Assembly (NCBI RefSeq): GCF_000420265.1
Contig: NZ_ATUP01000001.1
Location: forward strand, 62,001 to 126,000
Direction of reading: 5' to 3'
Source of the DNA: Oceanicaulis alexandrii DSM 11625
GTDB lineage: Bacteria > Pseudomonadota > Alphaproteobacteria > Caulobacterales > Maricaulaceae
Length of the DNA stretch: 64,000 bases
Of this stretch, positions 17,267 to 26,656 are shown piece after piece (the stretch's first letter is position 1; each line of letters begins with the position of its first letter). Both the position numbers and the translations under genes were made by a program. The notes below the pieces were generated by a model. It ran no database searches. It was not told the origin of the DNA and saw only the letters and a list, made by a program, of their open reading frames with translations.

Positions 17267-19549
17267 TCAAGCCTCCGCCTGCGCTGGTGTGTCCAACGCG
17301 TCCGTATCGGGTTCAAGCAAGGGAAGTACCAACCGGACCACCGCGCCCCGCATCAGGTCGGGACGGTCATCCAGTTCAAGCCGCCCGCCATGGTCTTCCA
17401 TGATGCGGCGGACAATTGCGAGACCAAGGCCTGTGCCTTTGGCGCGCGTGGTCATATAGGGCTCTGTCAGACGCGCCCGGTCATGTTCGGGCCAGCCCAG
17501 ACCGTTATCGGTTATTTCGATTATCGCCTGACCAGTTTCCGAACCGATTGAAACAGCAATCTGTCCGCCCGCCTTCGAGCCGTCTTGCTCCATGCGGGCC
17601 GAGACGCTTTCGGCGCCGTTCTTGAGCACATTGGCCAAAGCCTGCCCGATCAGCCGTGAATCGCATTCCACCGAAATCGGCCCGCCCTGCACCGTCAGCA
17701 GGACCTGAAGCTCAGGAGACGCGACGCGCTGGGCGAAGACGCAGGCATTGGCGACATCCACCAGATCCGCGACTTCCATCTTGGGCGCAGGCATACGGGC
17801 GAACGCGGAGAATTCATCCACCATGCGGCCAATATCGCTGACCTGACGCACAATGGTGTCAACGCATTTATCAAACGTCTCAAGGCCATCCTCATCAATC
17901 TGCTTGCGATACCGGCGCTTCAATCGCTCGGCGGACAGCTGGATCGGGGTCAGCGGATTTTTGATCTCATGCGCGATACGGCGCGCCACATCCCGCCAGG
18001 CGGCGCTCCGCTGCGCGGCGACAAGGCGCGACACATCGTCAAACGTAATCACTACGCCGCCATCATCGTCCTGCGCAGCCCGGACGCTGAGACTGACGGT
18101 GGCACCGCCCTCTTCCACCAGATCGATCTGGCGCTCGGCGATTTCATCGGGCCGACGGTGAACAGCCTGGAAAACTTCAGAAAATTCAGGCATGACCGTC
18201 TCGATCATATCCCCGACAAGTGCGCCAGGCTCACGCCCCAGAAGCTGCGCGGCGGATCGGTTGACCAGCGAGACGCGGCCATCAGGCTCCAGACCGATCA
18301 CACCGGCGCTGACGCCTGTCAGCACGGCTTCGATGAACGCGCGGCGGCGTTCTGATTCCGCATTGCTTTCCAAAAGCGCGCCGCGCTGACTCTCCAACTG
18401 CCGCGTCATCCGGTTGAAGGCCCGGCTCAGCGCTGCGATCTCGTCATTATCTCGCGCGACCTGAACGCGGGCGCTCAGCTCGCCGCGCCGCACCAGCTCG
18501 GCCGCCGCGACCAATCGACTGACGGGTGACACCACTTGCGCCGCTGCGCTCAAAGCAAGCCAGACCGCCCCCAGAAACACCAGCACCGCCGCCAGTGCGT
18601 AGACGAAGAAGAAGCTGATCCGCATTTGCTGTTCGCTGGCGATCGCTTCACGGAAAGACTGGGTGGCTTCCAGCGCTGCGCTCAACAGGCTGAAATCGAC
18701 AAAGACCAGCGAATACAGATAGGCGTCTTCATATTCAGGCATGCGCAGCAAGACGCGCACATAATCTGGCCCGTCTTCGCGGCGCACCGGAGCCGAGGCG
18801 CTGATATCGCCTTCATTGGCGATGTCGAACAAGGATTGAGATGGCGCGGCGAAGCCCGGCGTCTCCGGAGCCTCGTCGCTGCGCGCCAGGATCGTCGCCT
18901 GACTGTCAATGACATAGAGAGCCGGCAGATTGCGCAGCCGAGCCTGGTTCGTCAGATAGCCACTATACAGAATACGCTGATCTTGCAGGGAATTGACGGC
19001 CTCTGGCGCGGCAAGGTCTTGGACGATCCCGCGCATGTGATCGCCTGTCTGGCTCAACGCCACTTGCGGCCATTCATTGCCGAGCTCCGCCGTCGTCTCC
19101 ACCAGTGTGTTGACCCGCTCTGCAAACCAGAACTCCACGCCGCGATTGAGCACCAGCGCCTGAAACCCCGCCATCAGAACCGCCGGAACGACCGCCGCAA
19201 CGGCGAACAGGGTGATGAAGCGCATTTGCAGACGGGGCGCGGCGGATGCGCCCCCTTGCGTGCCTCTGAGCTGCTGCATCACGCGCAGATAAACCGCGAC
19301 GGCGAGCACGCCCAGCAATGCGGCCACCAACGCCATGAGCGTGATGAAGCCCCACCCGCCGGGACCGAACCGGCCCTCATGGAAAACTGATAGCAGGGCG
19401 AGCAGAACCACGCCCAGCGTCGCCACAACGAAGCCGAGTAAGAATAGCGTGGATTGTCGCCAAGCTGGATTGCCCGCAAACTTTGGCAAGTTGCGCGTCT
19501 CCTTGCGTCCCCTCAGAGACAGCTTGGCCCATATGTGACGGAAATTCAA
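17267..19549 (-). CDS. ntrY: Membrane sensor histidine kinase NtrY
   Basis: 760 residues. The N-terminal region has several membrane helices (LFLLGFVVATLGVVLLALL, GFITLMALVAALLGVLAVAV, FITLFAVAAVVPAVLMAGF) around a periplasmic segment, followed by a further helix at about 315-340. Then come HAMP (SRLVAAAELVRRGELSARV), PAS (FIEAVLTGVSAGVIGLEPDG), an H-box (VARRIAHEIKNPLTPIQLSA) and HATPase (NVLKNGAESV, GTGLGLAIVRRIMEDHGG). This is the standard NtrY arrangement. It lies 12 bp after ntrC and 5 bp before ntrX, within one long transcript. Confidence 0.95.
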   Translation of the reverse strand: MNFRHIWAKLSLRGRKETRNLPKFAGNPAWRQSTLFLLGFVVATLGVVLLALLSVFHEGRFGPGGWGFITLMALVAALLGVLAVAVYLRVMQQLRGTQGGASAAPRLQMRFITLFAVAAVVPAVLMAGFQALVLNRGVEFWFAERVNTLVETTAELGNEWPQVALSQTGDHMRGIVQDLAAPEAVNSLQDQRILYSGYLTNQARLRNLPALYVIDSQATILARSDEAPETPGFAAPSQSLFDIANEGDISASAPVRREDGPDYVRVLLRMPEYEDAYLYSLVFVDFSLLSAALEATQSFREAIASEQQMRISFFFVYALAAVLVFLGAVWLALSAAAQVVSPVSRLVAAAELVRRGELSARVQVARDNDEIAALSRAFNRMTRQLESQRGALLESNAESERRRAFIEAVLTGVSAGVIGLEPDGRVSLVNRSAAQLLGREPGALVGDMIETVMPEFSEVFQAVHRRPDEIAERQIDLVEEGGATVSLSVRAAQDDDGGVVITFDDVSRLVAAQRSAAWRDVARRIAHEIKNPLTPIQLSAERLKRRYRKQIDEDGLETFDKCVDTIVRQVSDIGRMVDEFSAFARMPAPKMEVADLVDVANACVFAQRVASPELQVLLTVQGGPISVECDSRLIGQALANVLKNGAESVSARMEQDGSKAGGQIAVSIGSETGQAIIEITDNGLGWPEHDRARLTEPYMTTRAKGTGLGLAIVRRIMEDHGGRLELDDRPDLMRGAVVRLVLPLLEPDTDALDTPAQAEA

Positions 19550-19561
19550 CGGGTGTGGCTT

Positions 19562-20833
19562 CTAGGTCTCATCGCCGTCTGACTGCAAAGCAGCCATACG
19601 CCTCGTCAGCGTGTTTCGGTTCAATCCCAGCAGCTTAGCAGCATCCTGCCGGACGCCGTTTGACGATTCCAGCGCCGCAGCGAACAAGCCACGGTCGACA
19701 GCGATCTGGGCTTTCTCACCTATGCCGCTCTCTCCAAGCGCCAAAGCTGTTCCGAAGAATCGCGCTGCGGCCTCACTCAAATCCACCCCCGGATCACGAC
19801 CGGAAAACTCATGGATGGCGGCTTCGATCTCCTCGACCGACAAGGGGCCACGCGCGCCCTGCATGCTAAGATGCAGGGCGACGCGCTTCAATCCCAGCAC
19901 TTCACCCGGCCAGACCTGACTGTTGATAAAGGCCCGCACCGTCTCATCCATTTCGCGAGGCGTGGATTGCTCTGACAGGAAGTGAGCGAACAGAAGCGCC
20001 CGGTCTCCCCCCCGATCACGCAGAGGCGGCAATTGGACACGCCCGATCGCCAAATGAGACAACAGGACCGGCCTTAAATGCTCACCAATGTCCGGGGTCG
20101 CGGTCGCCAGAATACGGGGACTATCCCCGCGCGGGGTTTCCAGCGCCTCAAGAACCCAATCCTGGCAGTCCTCGTCCCAGCGCTCAGCGCGACGGAGGAT
20201 CAAGGCGCCGCCGGCCGCTGTTTCAAGCAAGGCCGGCCCTTCGCGTCGCATCCGCGCCGGCCCCGCCTCTATGACAGGACCCGCAATACCGCTCTCAGCG
20301 ATGAGAACCCGGGCGCTGTGCGCCCGGCCACTCCCCTCAGGCCCGGTAAACAATACCGGCGAGGAGGTCCGCGCAAGTCGTCCCAGGGCGCGAAACGCTT
20401 CCTGCATCGCCGATGAGCGGCCGACCAAGCCACCAAACCCCTGCGACGAAGCGACAGGGAGCACCGGGCCCACATCTTCAAGCGATCTCTTGATAACCGA
20501 GACCATCTCATTGAGATCAAATGGCTTTGGCAAATACTCGAAGACACCAGCCTTGCCGGCTTCGATCGCAGTGCGCGCCGTGGTCTGAGCACTCATGATG
20601 ATGACGGGTATGTCGGGCCGCACACGGGTGACCTCGTCCAGGCGGTCCAGAAAGCTCTCCCGCCCCAACAAAACGTCCGCAAGCAGCACATCGACTTCAC
20701 GCCGCGCCAGTCGTTCAAGCGCCGCATCAGCGGATGCGGTGGCGCGCACTTCAAACCCGGCGCGCGACAGCGCCTTCGCGATCACAAGACGCAGGGATTC
20801 ATCATCTTCCAGTATCAGGACCCGGTGCGCCAT
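19562..20833 (-). CDS. ntrC: NtrC-type response regulator with a degenerate AAA+ domain
   Basis: 423 residues, shorter than typical NtrC (about 470-480). Its position between ntrB and ntrY identifies it. The receiver is normal (ILEDDES, D53 in LLADVLLG, K103 in YLPKPFD). The central domain is eroded: Walker A reads GPEGSGR (164-170, the catalytic Lys is Arg), Walker B reads GGALILRRAER (the Asp-Glu pair is Arg-Arg at 214-215). The GAFTGA loop segment is absent, and the FREDLFYRL-type arginine-finger region reads LRPVLLSHL. The C-terminal Fis HTH (QDAAKLLGLNRNTLTRRMAA) is intact. I infer a DNA-binding regulator that cannot hydrolyse ATP or remodel sigma-54 holoenzyme. No stop or frameshift interrupts it and both flanking overlaps are kept, so it is probably functional. 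Confidence 0.9.
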   Translation of the reverse strand: MAHRVLILEDDESLRLVIAKALSRAGFEVRATASADAALERLARREVDVLLADVLLGRESFLDRLDEVTRVRPDIPVIIMSAQTTARTAIEAGKAGVFEYLPKPFDLNEMVSVIKRSLEDVGPVLPVASSQGFGGLVGRSSAMQEAFRALGRLARTSSPVLFTGPEGSGRAHSARVLIAESGIAGPVIEAGPARMRREGPALLETAAGGALILRRAERWDEDCQDWVLEALETPRGDSPRILATATPDIGEHLRPVLLSHLAIGRVQLPPLRDRGGDRALLFAHFLSEQSTPREMDETVRAFINSQVWPGEVLGLKRVALHLSMQGARGPLSVEEIEAAIHEFSGRDPGVDLSEAAARFFGTALALGESGIGEKAQIAVDRGLFAAALESSNGVRQDAAKLLGLNRNTLTRRMAALQSDGDET

Positions 20834-21879
20834 CAGCCGTCCTTACGCTCTACAGGCAGGTAGAAATGAAACTCTGTCCGCCCCGGACGAGTCTCAAACT
20901 CGACGCCGCCATTGAGAAGGTCCGCGACACGGCTGACAAGCGCCAGGCCCAGTCCCTCGCCCGCCGGTTTGCCGGTGACAAAAGGATTGAAGATCGCGTC
21001 TCGAAGCGCATCATCAACGCCCGGACCATCATCTTCAATGGCGATTTCAAGACGGGCGTCCGGCGCCGGACCACCCGGTCTGGGTTGACGATAGCGCGTA
21101 TAGACTTTCACCCGACCGCCCCCCTGGCAGGCCGCTTCACCCGCATTGATCAGCAGATTGAGCACCGCCTGGGAAACAAGGTCGCGATCCGCCAGGGCAT
21201 CGGGCAAGGAGGGATCAAAATACTCTAGCCAGACGACTTCCGGAGACGCGGACGCCCGAGCTGAACGTACGGCTTCGCGCACAAGCGCATGAAGGTTGAC
21301 CCGCCCCAGTCGCGGCGGCCCGATATCACCCACCCGGCTCCAGCGCTCTGCGATACGGCGCGCGCGATCAAGTTCGGTGATGATCAGGGTCGCCAGTTCT
21401 CGGCTTTCCTCATCCTCGCTCTGGGCGATGAGTTGCGCAGCGCCCCGTGCGCCCGCCATGGGGTTTTTAAGCTCATGCGACAGCATCATTCCAAAGCCTG
21501 CCGCTGCGTTCGCCGCCACGTCACTGCGGGCGCCGCCGCCAGATTCCGGCCAGGGCCGCAGACAGACGCACACGCCTGTTTCATCAGGAGAGACATCCAC
21601 CGAAATGCGCAGAGCGCGATCCGCCACCCCCACGGGCAAATCATGAGCGTACAGGGACCGGTTCTCGAGGAGCGACCGCCGCGCAAGCTCAGAAGACGCC
21701 CTGCCGACTGGCCCCGCATCTTCAAGTGTTTTGCCAATCAGGCGTTTGCGCGATTGCCCGAACAGGATCTCAGCGCGTGCATTGGCGAAGACGATTTCGC
21801 CCGCTTCATCCAGCAACACCAACGCAATCGGCGCAGCCTCGGCGGCGCGTTCCGACAGGGAGGGCGCAGCGTCGCTCAA
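20833..21879 (-). CDS. ntrB: Nitrogen regulation histidine kinase NtrB
   Basis: 348 residues, cytosolic, with an N-terminal PAS domain ([20 protein letters not shown]), the H-box [21 protein letters not shown]-box [11 protein letters not shown] and G-boxes [13 protein letters not shown] and [17 protein letters not shown]. NtrB normally phosphorylates or dephosphorylates NtrC according to PII state. All kinase motifs are intact, in contrast with the damaged ATPase domain of its partner. The start is a TTG overlapping the dusB stop by 4 bp (TTGA), and its stop overlaps the ntrC ATG by 1 bp (TGATG), so dusB-ntrB-ntrC is tightly coupled. Confidence 0.94.
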   Translation of the reverse strand: MSDAAPSLSERAAEAAPIALVLLDEAGEIVFANARAEILFGQSRKRLIGKTLEDAGPVGRASSELARRSLLENRSLYAHDLPVGVADRALRISVDVSPDETGVCVCLRPWPESGGGARSDVAANAAAGFGMMLSHELKNPMAGARGAAQLIAQSEDEESRELATLIITELDRARRIAERWSRVGDIGPPRLGRVNLHALVREAVRSARASASPEVVWLEYFDPSLPDALADRDLVSQAVLNLLINAGEAACQGGGRVKVYTRYRQPRPGGPAPDARLEIAIEDDGPGVDDALRDAIFNPFVTGKPAGEGLGLALVSRVADLLNGGVEFETRPGRTEFHFYLPVERKDG

Positions 21880-22901
21880 GCTGCGCTCGCCTGACGGCTG
21901 TGAACGAACGCCATCAGTTCAGACCGCGCCTCCGCTTCGCTTTTCGCCCGGCACAACCGGCCTCGCCAGGCGCGTGCGTCATCGGGGTCAGACACCGCCC
22001 AATCCACAAAGCTCGCAAAATGCTTGCGCATGGTCCGCACGCCCAACGCTTCGCCATAAAGCGTCACACTGTCTTGCAAAGCGTCAGACAGGGATTGCGC
22101 CCCGGTTGCAAGGTCCGGCTCACCAAAGACGGCGCCGTCACACAACACGTCCGCAATCGCGCCAGGCAACCACGGACGCCCTTGAGAGGCGCGGCCGACC
22201 ATGACGCCGTCAGCCCCCGATTGCTTCAGCGCCGAGCGCGCTTCATCAGGCGTGCTGATATCGCCATTGACGATCAAGGGGATAGAGATCGCGTCTTTCA
22301 CAGACGCGACCGCGGCCCAATCGGCTTGATCCTTGTAAAACTGCTGACGCGTGCGGCCATGCACCGTCACCATTTTCACGCCGGCCTCTTGCGCACGCAA
22401 AGCCAGTTCGGGGGCGTTCAGGCTGTCATGATCCCAGCCCAGACGCATTTTCAGCGTCACGGGGACAGAGACCGCCTTCACCGTCGCCTCGATTAACGTC
22501 AGCGCATGGTCGAGATCACGCATCAGGGCTGAGCCGCTCAGCCCTCGCGTCACCTGACGCGCCGGACATCCCATATTGATGTCGATCACATCCGCGCCCG
22601 CCTCTTCCGCCAGGCGCGCGCCGACATCCATCCATTTCGCCTCGCGGCCTGCGAGCTGAATCACATGAGGACCGCAATCACCATCAGCACGCATGCGCCG
22701 GATCACGTCCTCACGACCTTGCGCGAGCGTTTCACACGCCACCATCTCGCTGACGACTAGGCCAGCGCCAAACTTGAAGGCCTGTTTGCGGATCGGCCAA
22801 TCGGTCACGCCCGACATCGGCGCCAACAACACAGGCCGCTCGACGCGGATCGGTCCGATGTCAAAACCAGTCAGCAGAGGGTGAGTGCAAGTCATGTCCA
22901 T
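21876..22901 (-). CDS. dusB: tRNA-dihydrouridine synthase DusB
   Basis: 341 residues. This FMN TIM-barrel enzyme reduces uridine to dihydrouridine in the tRNA D-loop. Visible are the FMN-site start [20 protein letters not shown], the catalytic Cys in [38 protein letters not shown] and the phosphate-binding [16 protein letters not shown]. It is first in the minus-strand run leading into ntrB, an arrangement also known as nifR3-ntrB. Two start codons (22901 and 22895) are equally plausible. Confidence 0.95.
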   Translation of the reverse strand: MDMTCTHPLLTGFDIGPIRVERPVLLAPMSGVTDWPIRKQAFKFGAGLVVSEMVACETLAQGREDVIRRMRADGDCGPHVIQLAGREAKWMDVGARLAEEAGADVIDINMGCPARQVTRGLSGSALMRDLDHALTLIEATVKAVSVPVTLKMRLGWDHDSLNAPELALRAQEAGVKMVTVHGRTRQQFYKDQADWAAVASVKDAISIPLIVNGDISTPDEARSALKQSGADGVMVGRASQGRPWLPGAIADVLCDGAVFGEPDLATGAQSLSDALQDSVTLYGEALGVRTMRKHFASFVDWAVSDPDDARAWRGRLCRAKSEAEARSELMAFVHSRQASAA

Positions 22902-23069
22902 GAGATACCGCGTCTCTCACCGGTCTTCCAGTGACACTGTGACTCGTAACTCTTGTGCAGGAGAATTCGGGCGCCTCCCGCACGCTGCGTTCTCCCTGGA
23001 AGGTTTTGACTCCCATTAAGTTCCCCCTACAGTTGTTTTTCTAATTCTCTTATCTCTCTGGAGGACACT

Positions 23070-23273
23070 ATGAAATCTGTTCGCTTCATGCTGAGCGCCG
23101 CCGTGCTGGGCCTCGCCAGCCTGCTCGCCACTCCGGCCGCGCAGGCCTCTACTATTCCCGAAGACGCTGTGGTGCTGTCCTGCACCGAAGTCGCCGGCTT
23201 CTACAGCGTCAGGATTTTTCACAACGGCATTATCTATGACGTCTTCAGCGACACCTGCCCGCTAAATCCGTAA
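23070..23273 (+). CDS. Small secreted protein of unknown function
   Basis: 67 residues, preceded by an excellent GGAGG seven bases before the ATG. A signal peptide is evident (MKSVRFMLSAAVLGLASLLA to PAAQAS), leaving a mature peptide of about 41 residues with two Cys (SCTEV and DTCPLNP) that could form one disulfide in the periplasm. No family is recognised. Strong hairpins follow directly, so it is probably a monocistronic transcript. The good ribosome site, signal and terminator argue that it is a real gene despite its size. Confidence 0.75.
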   Translation: MKSVRFMLSAAVLGLASLLATPAAQASTIPEDAVVLSCTEVAGFYSVRIFHNGIIYDVFSDTCPLNP

Positions 23274-23275
23274 AA

Positions 23276-23328
23276 CTCAGATCCTCGATCTGAGCCAGAT
23301 ACGCCCCGGCATTGAGTCCGGGGCGTAT
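23276..23328 (+). terminator. Two successive hairpins after the small secreted gene
   Basis: The first hairpin is CTCAGAT / ATCTGAG with a 5-base loop (23276-23294). The second has an 11-bp perfect stem ATACGCCCCGG / CCGGGGCGTAT with an 8-base loop (23299-23328). Only a short T-rich end follows, so termination may be partial or factor-aided. Placement 2 bp after the stop codon supports the call. Confidence 0.65.
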
Positions 23329-23409
23329 TCATGTGCACGGTCGCTGGACCTCGTTGCCTGAATTGCCTATCGCTGACTTCAGTACAGTCAGAGGTCTAGC
23401 GAGCACCCC

Positions 23410-24549
23410 ATGGGCTATAGCGCATGCATCGTCGCTGCCGGGCGCGGAACGCGCGCTGGCGCTGGGACGCCAAAACAGTTTCGCAATTTGGCGGGGCGCC
23501 CCGTGCTGTCCTACAGCATCAATCGGTTCGCCCAGGATCCAGCCTGCACGCAAATCATCATCGCACATGCGCCGCGTCAGGCCGAAGCGGTGCGCGCCTG
23601 CCTGAATGGCGCCGAGGCCGTCCTTGTCGAAGGGGGCGAGACGCGCACCCAGTCCGTGCGCAACGCCCTCGCCCATGTGTCGCACGAACAGGTGCTGATC
23701 CATGACGCTGCGCGGCCGCTGGTGTCCGACGCCGTGATCGCCCGCTTGCGCGCCGCGCTGGACAGCGCACCTGGCGCCGCGCCCGCTCTGCCGGTGGCCG
23801 ACGCCCTGGCGCTATCTGATGACGCTGGCGTTACGCCGGTCAGTCGGGAGGGCCTGTATCGTCTTCAAACGCCGCAAGCATTTCAAACCCAGCTTTTGCG
23901 CGAGGCTTTCCAGGCCGCTTCAACCGATTATCCTGATGAGGTCTCGCTGGCACGCGCTAGCGGGCTTAATGTCATGCTGACCCAAGGTGAGGAACGCAAT
24001 TTCAAAGTGACTTACCCGGACGATTTTGAACGTGCTGAGCAAGCGTTGGCTGGCGGCGCATCACCTGCCGCCCTCACCGTGACCGGCATGGGCTATGATG
24101 TGCACCGCATGGCGGCGGGCGATGGCGTACATCTGTGCGGGGTATTCATTGAGTGCCCCTACCGGCTGATCGGGCATTCGGACGCCGACGCCGGCCTTCA
24201 CGCCATCACAGACGCTCTGCTGGGCGCGGCGGGGCTGGGCGATATCGGCGACCACTTCCCGCCCAGCGATGACCAATGGAAAGGCGCGGATTCTGCGATG
24301 TTTCTCGCGCACGCCGCCAAGATCGCCGCAGAAGCTGGAGCGCGCGCGGTCCATGTGGATGTCACGCTGATATGCGAACGCCCCAAGATCGGCCCGCACA
24401 AAGCCGCCATGAAATCCCGCGTCGCCGAGATTCTGGACCTTGATCCCAGGCGAGTGAACATCAAGGCGACCACCACAGAAAAGCTCGGCTTCACCGGTCG
24501 CGGCGAAGGGCTGGCGGCGGAAGCGATTGTAACGGCGGTGCTGTCATGA
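23410..24549 (+). CDS. ispDF: Bifunctional IspD/IspF isoprenoid enzyme
   Basis: 379 residues fusing two steps of the MEP pathway. The N-terminal IspD part (about 1-220) has ACIVAAGRGTRAGAG plus PKQF and makes CDP-methylerythritol from MEP. The C-terminal IspF part (about 222-379) has GMGYDVHRM, the metal-binding IGHSDADAGLHAITDAL and GDIGDHFPPSD, and makes the cyclodiphosphate. The fusion is common in alphaproteobacteria and omits IspE. It lies in an operon with pncC, with a 4-bp ATGA overlap. Confidence 0.97.
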   Translation: MGYSACIVAAGRGTRAGAGTPKQFRNLAGRPVLSYSINRFAQDPACTQIIIAHAPRQAEAVRACLNGAEAVLVEGGETRTQSVRNALAHVSHEQVLIHDAARPLVSDAVIARLRAALDSAPGAAPALPVADALALSDDAGVTPVSREGLYRLQTPQAFQTQLLREAFQAASTDYPDEVSLARASGLNVMLTQGEERNFKVTYPDDFERAEQALAGGASPAALTVTGMGYDVHRMAAGDGVHLCGVFIECPYRLIGHSDADAGLHAITDALLGAAGLGDIGDHFPPSDDQWKGADSAMFLAHAAKIAAEAGARAVHVDVTLICERPKIGPHKAAMKSRVAEILDLDPRRVNIKATTTEKLGFTGRGEGLAAEAIVTAVLS

Positions 24550-25031
24550 GCCCGGCGTACAGCTACGCAGAACAGGTCATTGAACGGGCGAAGGCGCGCG
24601 GCGTCATGATCGCGACAGCGGAATCGTGCACGGGCGGGCTGATCGCGGGCGAATTAACCGGCATTCCGGGCTCGTCGGCGGTCGTGGACCGTGGCTTTGT
24701 GACTTATTCCAACGACGCCAAGATGGACATGCTGGGCGTGTCGCCAGACACCATCGAGACCCATGGCGCCGTCTCGGTTGAAACGGCGAAAGCCATGGCT
24801 GAAGGCGCACTGGCGCACAGTCGGGCGGGTCTCACGGTGTCTGTGACGGGAATCGCCGGGCCGGGAGGCGGCAGCGCGGACAAACCTGTGGGACTGGTCT
24901 GGTTTGGCTGCGCACAAACAGGAAAACCCACGCTGACTCTAAGCCGCCGCTATGGCGATGTCGGACGCGACCGGGTGCGCGCGCTCACGGTTGAAGAGGC
25001 GCTGAAGCTCTTGTTGAACAGCCTAGGCTGA
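24546..25031 (+). CDS. pncC: Nicotinamide-nucleotide amidohydrolase (CinA C-terminal family)
   Basis: 161 residues, comprising only the amidohydrolase domain of CinA. The motifs MIATAESCTGGLIAGELTGI, VDRGFVTYSNDAK, GAVSVETAKAMAEGAL and VTGIAGPGGGSADKPVGLV are all diagnostic. It deamidates nicotinamide mononucleotide in the pyridine-nucleotide salvage cycle. It overlaps ispDF by 4 bp upstream and the convergent COQ10-like gene by 9 bp downstream. Confidence 0.95.
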   Translation: MSPAYSYAEQVIERAKARGVMIATAESCTGGLIAGELTGIPGSSAVVDRGFVTYSNDAKMDMLGVSPDTIETHGAVSVETAKAMAEGALAHSRAGLTVSVTGIAGPGGGSADKPVGLVWFGCAQTGKPTLTLSRRYGDVGRDRVRALTVEEALKLLLNSLG

Positions 25032-25541
25032 GGCTTCCGGCGTCGGAATACGCTTGAGCGCTTCAGTGTAATCGAGATCAGGGTCGCCGACCGGTTCAAA
25101 CCGTTTGGCCGCTTCAGCCTCAAAGGCGCCGATCAGATACCGGATCGCCCGCGTCCGACTGCCATCGAGCAGCATTTGCAGGACCGGGTTCTTGAACCCG
25201 TAGCGGATCCAGAAATCAACAAGCGTCGAGCCGTCCTCAAGACGGTGAAAGCGCCAACGATTGGCCAGCTCGTGGAACGGGCCTGACAGATAGGTCACGT
25301 CAATGGCGAGCGACGGCGCGTCGAGCGTCACCCGGGTGGTGAAGCCTTCACGGACAAACTTGTAGCGGACGCGCGCTTCCGCATCGAGTTCCCCCACTCC
25401 ATCAACCACCGCATCGCGAGTCACGCGCATGGCGGTGATCAGTTTGATGAAATCGGGATAGCGACGCACATCGCCGACCAGCTCAAAGAGATCTTCAGGC
25501 CGGTAGCGCAAGCGCATCCGTTCTACATGCTCGGCGCTCAT
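25023..25541 (-). CDS. COQ10/RatA-family START-like protein
   Basis: 172 residues of the polyketide-cyclase/START-like fold: YRPEDLFELVGDVRRYPDF at the N-terminus, a central VRYKFVREGFTTRVTLDAP and HELANRWRFHRLEDGSTLVD near the end. Relatives include mitochondrial COQ10, which binds coenzyme Q, and E. coli RatA, reported as a ribosome-binding toxin. In alphaproteobacteria the gene typically follows lipA, as here with an 8-bp gap, and a quinone-chaperone role is the more likely reading. The sequence alone does not decide between the two. Confidence 0.88.
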   Translation of the reverse strand: MSAEHVERMRLRYRPEDLFELVGDVRRYPDFIKLITAMRVTRDAVVDGVGELDAEARVRYKFVREGFTTRVTLDAPSLAIDVTYLSGPFHELANRWRFHRLEDGSTLVDFWIRYGFKNPVLQMLLDGSRTRAIRYLIGAFEAEAAKRFEPVGDPDLDYTEALKRIPTPEASA

Positions 25542-25549
25542 GGAACTCT

Positions 25550-26533
25550 CTAGAGGGTTTTGCCGGACGCCAGCGCAGCCTCGCGGGCGGCGCGCATGCG
25601 CTCGAAATCATCCCCGGCATGATAGCTCGACCGGGTGAGCGGGCTGGCGGACACCATCAAGAACCCTTTGGCGCGGGCGATGGTCTCATAGCTTTTGAAT
25701 TCTTCCGGGGTGACATAGCGGTCCACCGCGGCGTGCTTGCGGGTCGGCTGCAGATACTGGCCTATGGTCAGGAAATCGATGCCGGCGGAGCGCATATCGT
25801 CCATCACCTGCATCACTTCTTCCTTGGTCTCACCCAGGCCGACCATGATGCCGGACTTGGTGAACTGGCTGGGGTCGCGTTCTTTCACGCGCTCCAGCAA
25901 GCGCAGCGAATGGTAATAGCGCGCGCCCGGACGAATGCCGAGATAGAGCCGCGGCACGGTCTCCAGATTGTGGTTGAACACGTCCGGACGCGCATCGATG
26001 ACGACTTCCGCCGCCCCCGGCTTGCGCAGGAAGTCCGGCGTCAGAATTTCAATGGTCGTACCCGGCGCGGCTTCCCGGATCGCCCGGATGACCTGGGCGA
26101 AATGTTCAGCCCCGCCATCGGCGAGGTCATCACGGTCCACCGAGGTGATGACGACGTGCTTGAGCTCCATGGTCGCCGTGGCGTGGGCCACGCGACGCGG
26201 CTCATCGGTATCGAGCGCATCCGGCAGACCGGTCTTCACATTGCAGAAGCTGCAGGCACGGGTACAGGTCTCACCCATGATCATGAAGGTGGCGTGTTTT
26301 TGCGACCAGCACTCGCCGATATTGGGGCAGCCCGCCTCTTCACACACGGTGACGAGATTATTCTCCTTCACCACATTACGCGTCTCGGAGAACACGCCGC
26401 CCGTCGGGGCCTTCACGCGAATCCAGTCCGGCTTTCGCAGCACCGGCGTATCGGGGCGCTTTTGCTTTTCCGGGTGACGCGCGGCGCGAGCGTCGGGCGT
26501 GGCGGAGCGGGGGGATGAGATCAGGTTGACCAT
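25550..26533 (-). CDS. lipA: Lipoyl synthase LipA
   Basis: 327 residues from the ATG at 26533; a frame from 26596 has no ribosome site and would run into the ArsR promoter region. This radical-SAM enzyme inserts two sulfurs into octanoyl chains. The auxiliary cluster motif [12 protein letters not shown] and the SAM cluster motif CTRACSFC are intact, as are [19 protein letters not shown] and the C-terminal SSYHAGD. Its product would serve the lipoylated E1beta and E2 subunits encoded at 39-42 kb. Confidence 0.96.
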   Translation of the reverse strand: MVNLISSPRSATPDARAARHPEKQKRPDTPVLRKPDWIRVKAPTGGVFSETRNVVKENNLVTVCEEAGCPNIGECWSQKHATFMIMGETCTRACSFCNVKTGLPDALDTDEPRRVAHATATMELKHVVITSVDRDDLADGGAEHFAQVIRAIREAAPGTTIEILTPDFLRKPGAAEVVIDARPDVFNHNLETVPRLYLGIRPGARYYHSLRLLERVKERDPSQFTKSGIMVGLGETKEEVMQVMDDMRSAGIDFLTIGQYLQPTRKHAAVDRYVTPEEFKSYETIARAKGFLMVSASPLTRSSYHAGDDFERMRAAREAALASGKTL

Positions 26534-26636
26534 ACGCCCCAGATAAGCCCCCCGGCCCTTTCCATCAAGTTCACAAACAGCGCTCATATCGGTCATTTAG
26601 ACGAATGACGAATTATTAGCTTGCATTCATTTCGAC

Positions 26637-26648
26637 GATTAGCTAATC
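26637..26648. promoter_or_regulatory. Perfect 12-bp palindrome, likely ArsR-family operator
   Basis: GATTAGCTAATC is a perfect palindrome ending 8 bp before the ATG of the ArsR-type gene. A partial copy (ATTAGC) occurs at about 26614-26620. ArsR/SdpR repressors bind such short AT-rich palindromes and regulate themselves. No Shine-Dalgarno lies between it and the start, so the mRNA may be leaderless or very short. Confidence 0.55.
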
Positions 26649-26656
26649 ATCTATTC

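Noticed and set aside
19562-20833. Possibility that ntrC is a pseudogene
   Set aside because: There is no stop or frameshift, the receiver and HTH are intact and both junction overlaps are preserved, so I call it a divergent gene.
26534-26596. Longer LipA N-terminus starting at 26596
   Set aside because: There is no ribosome site, no family similarity, and it reaches into the ArsR regulatory region.
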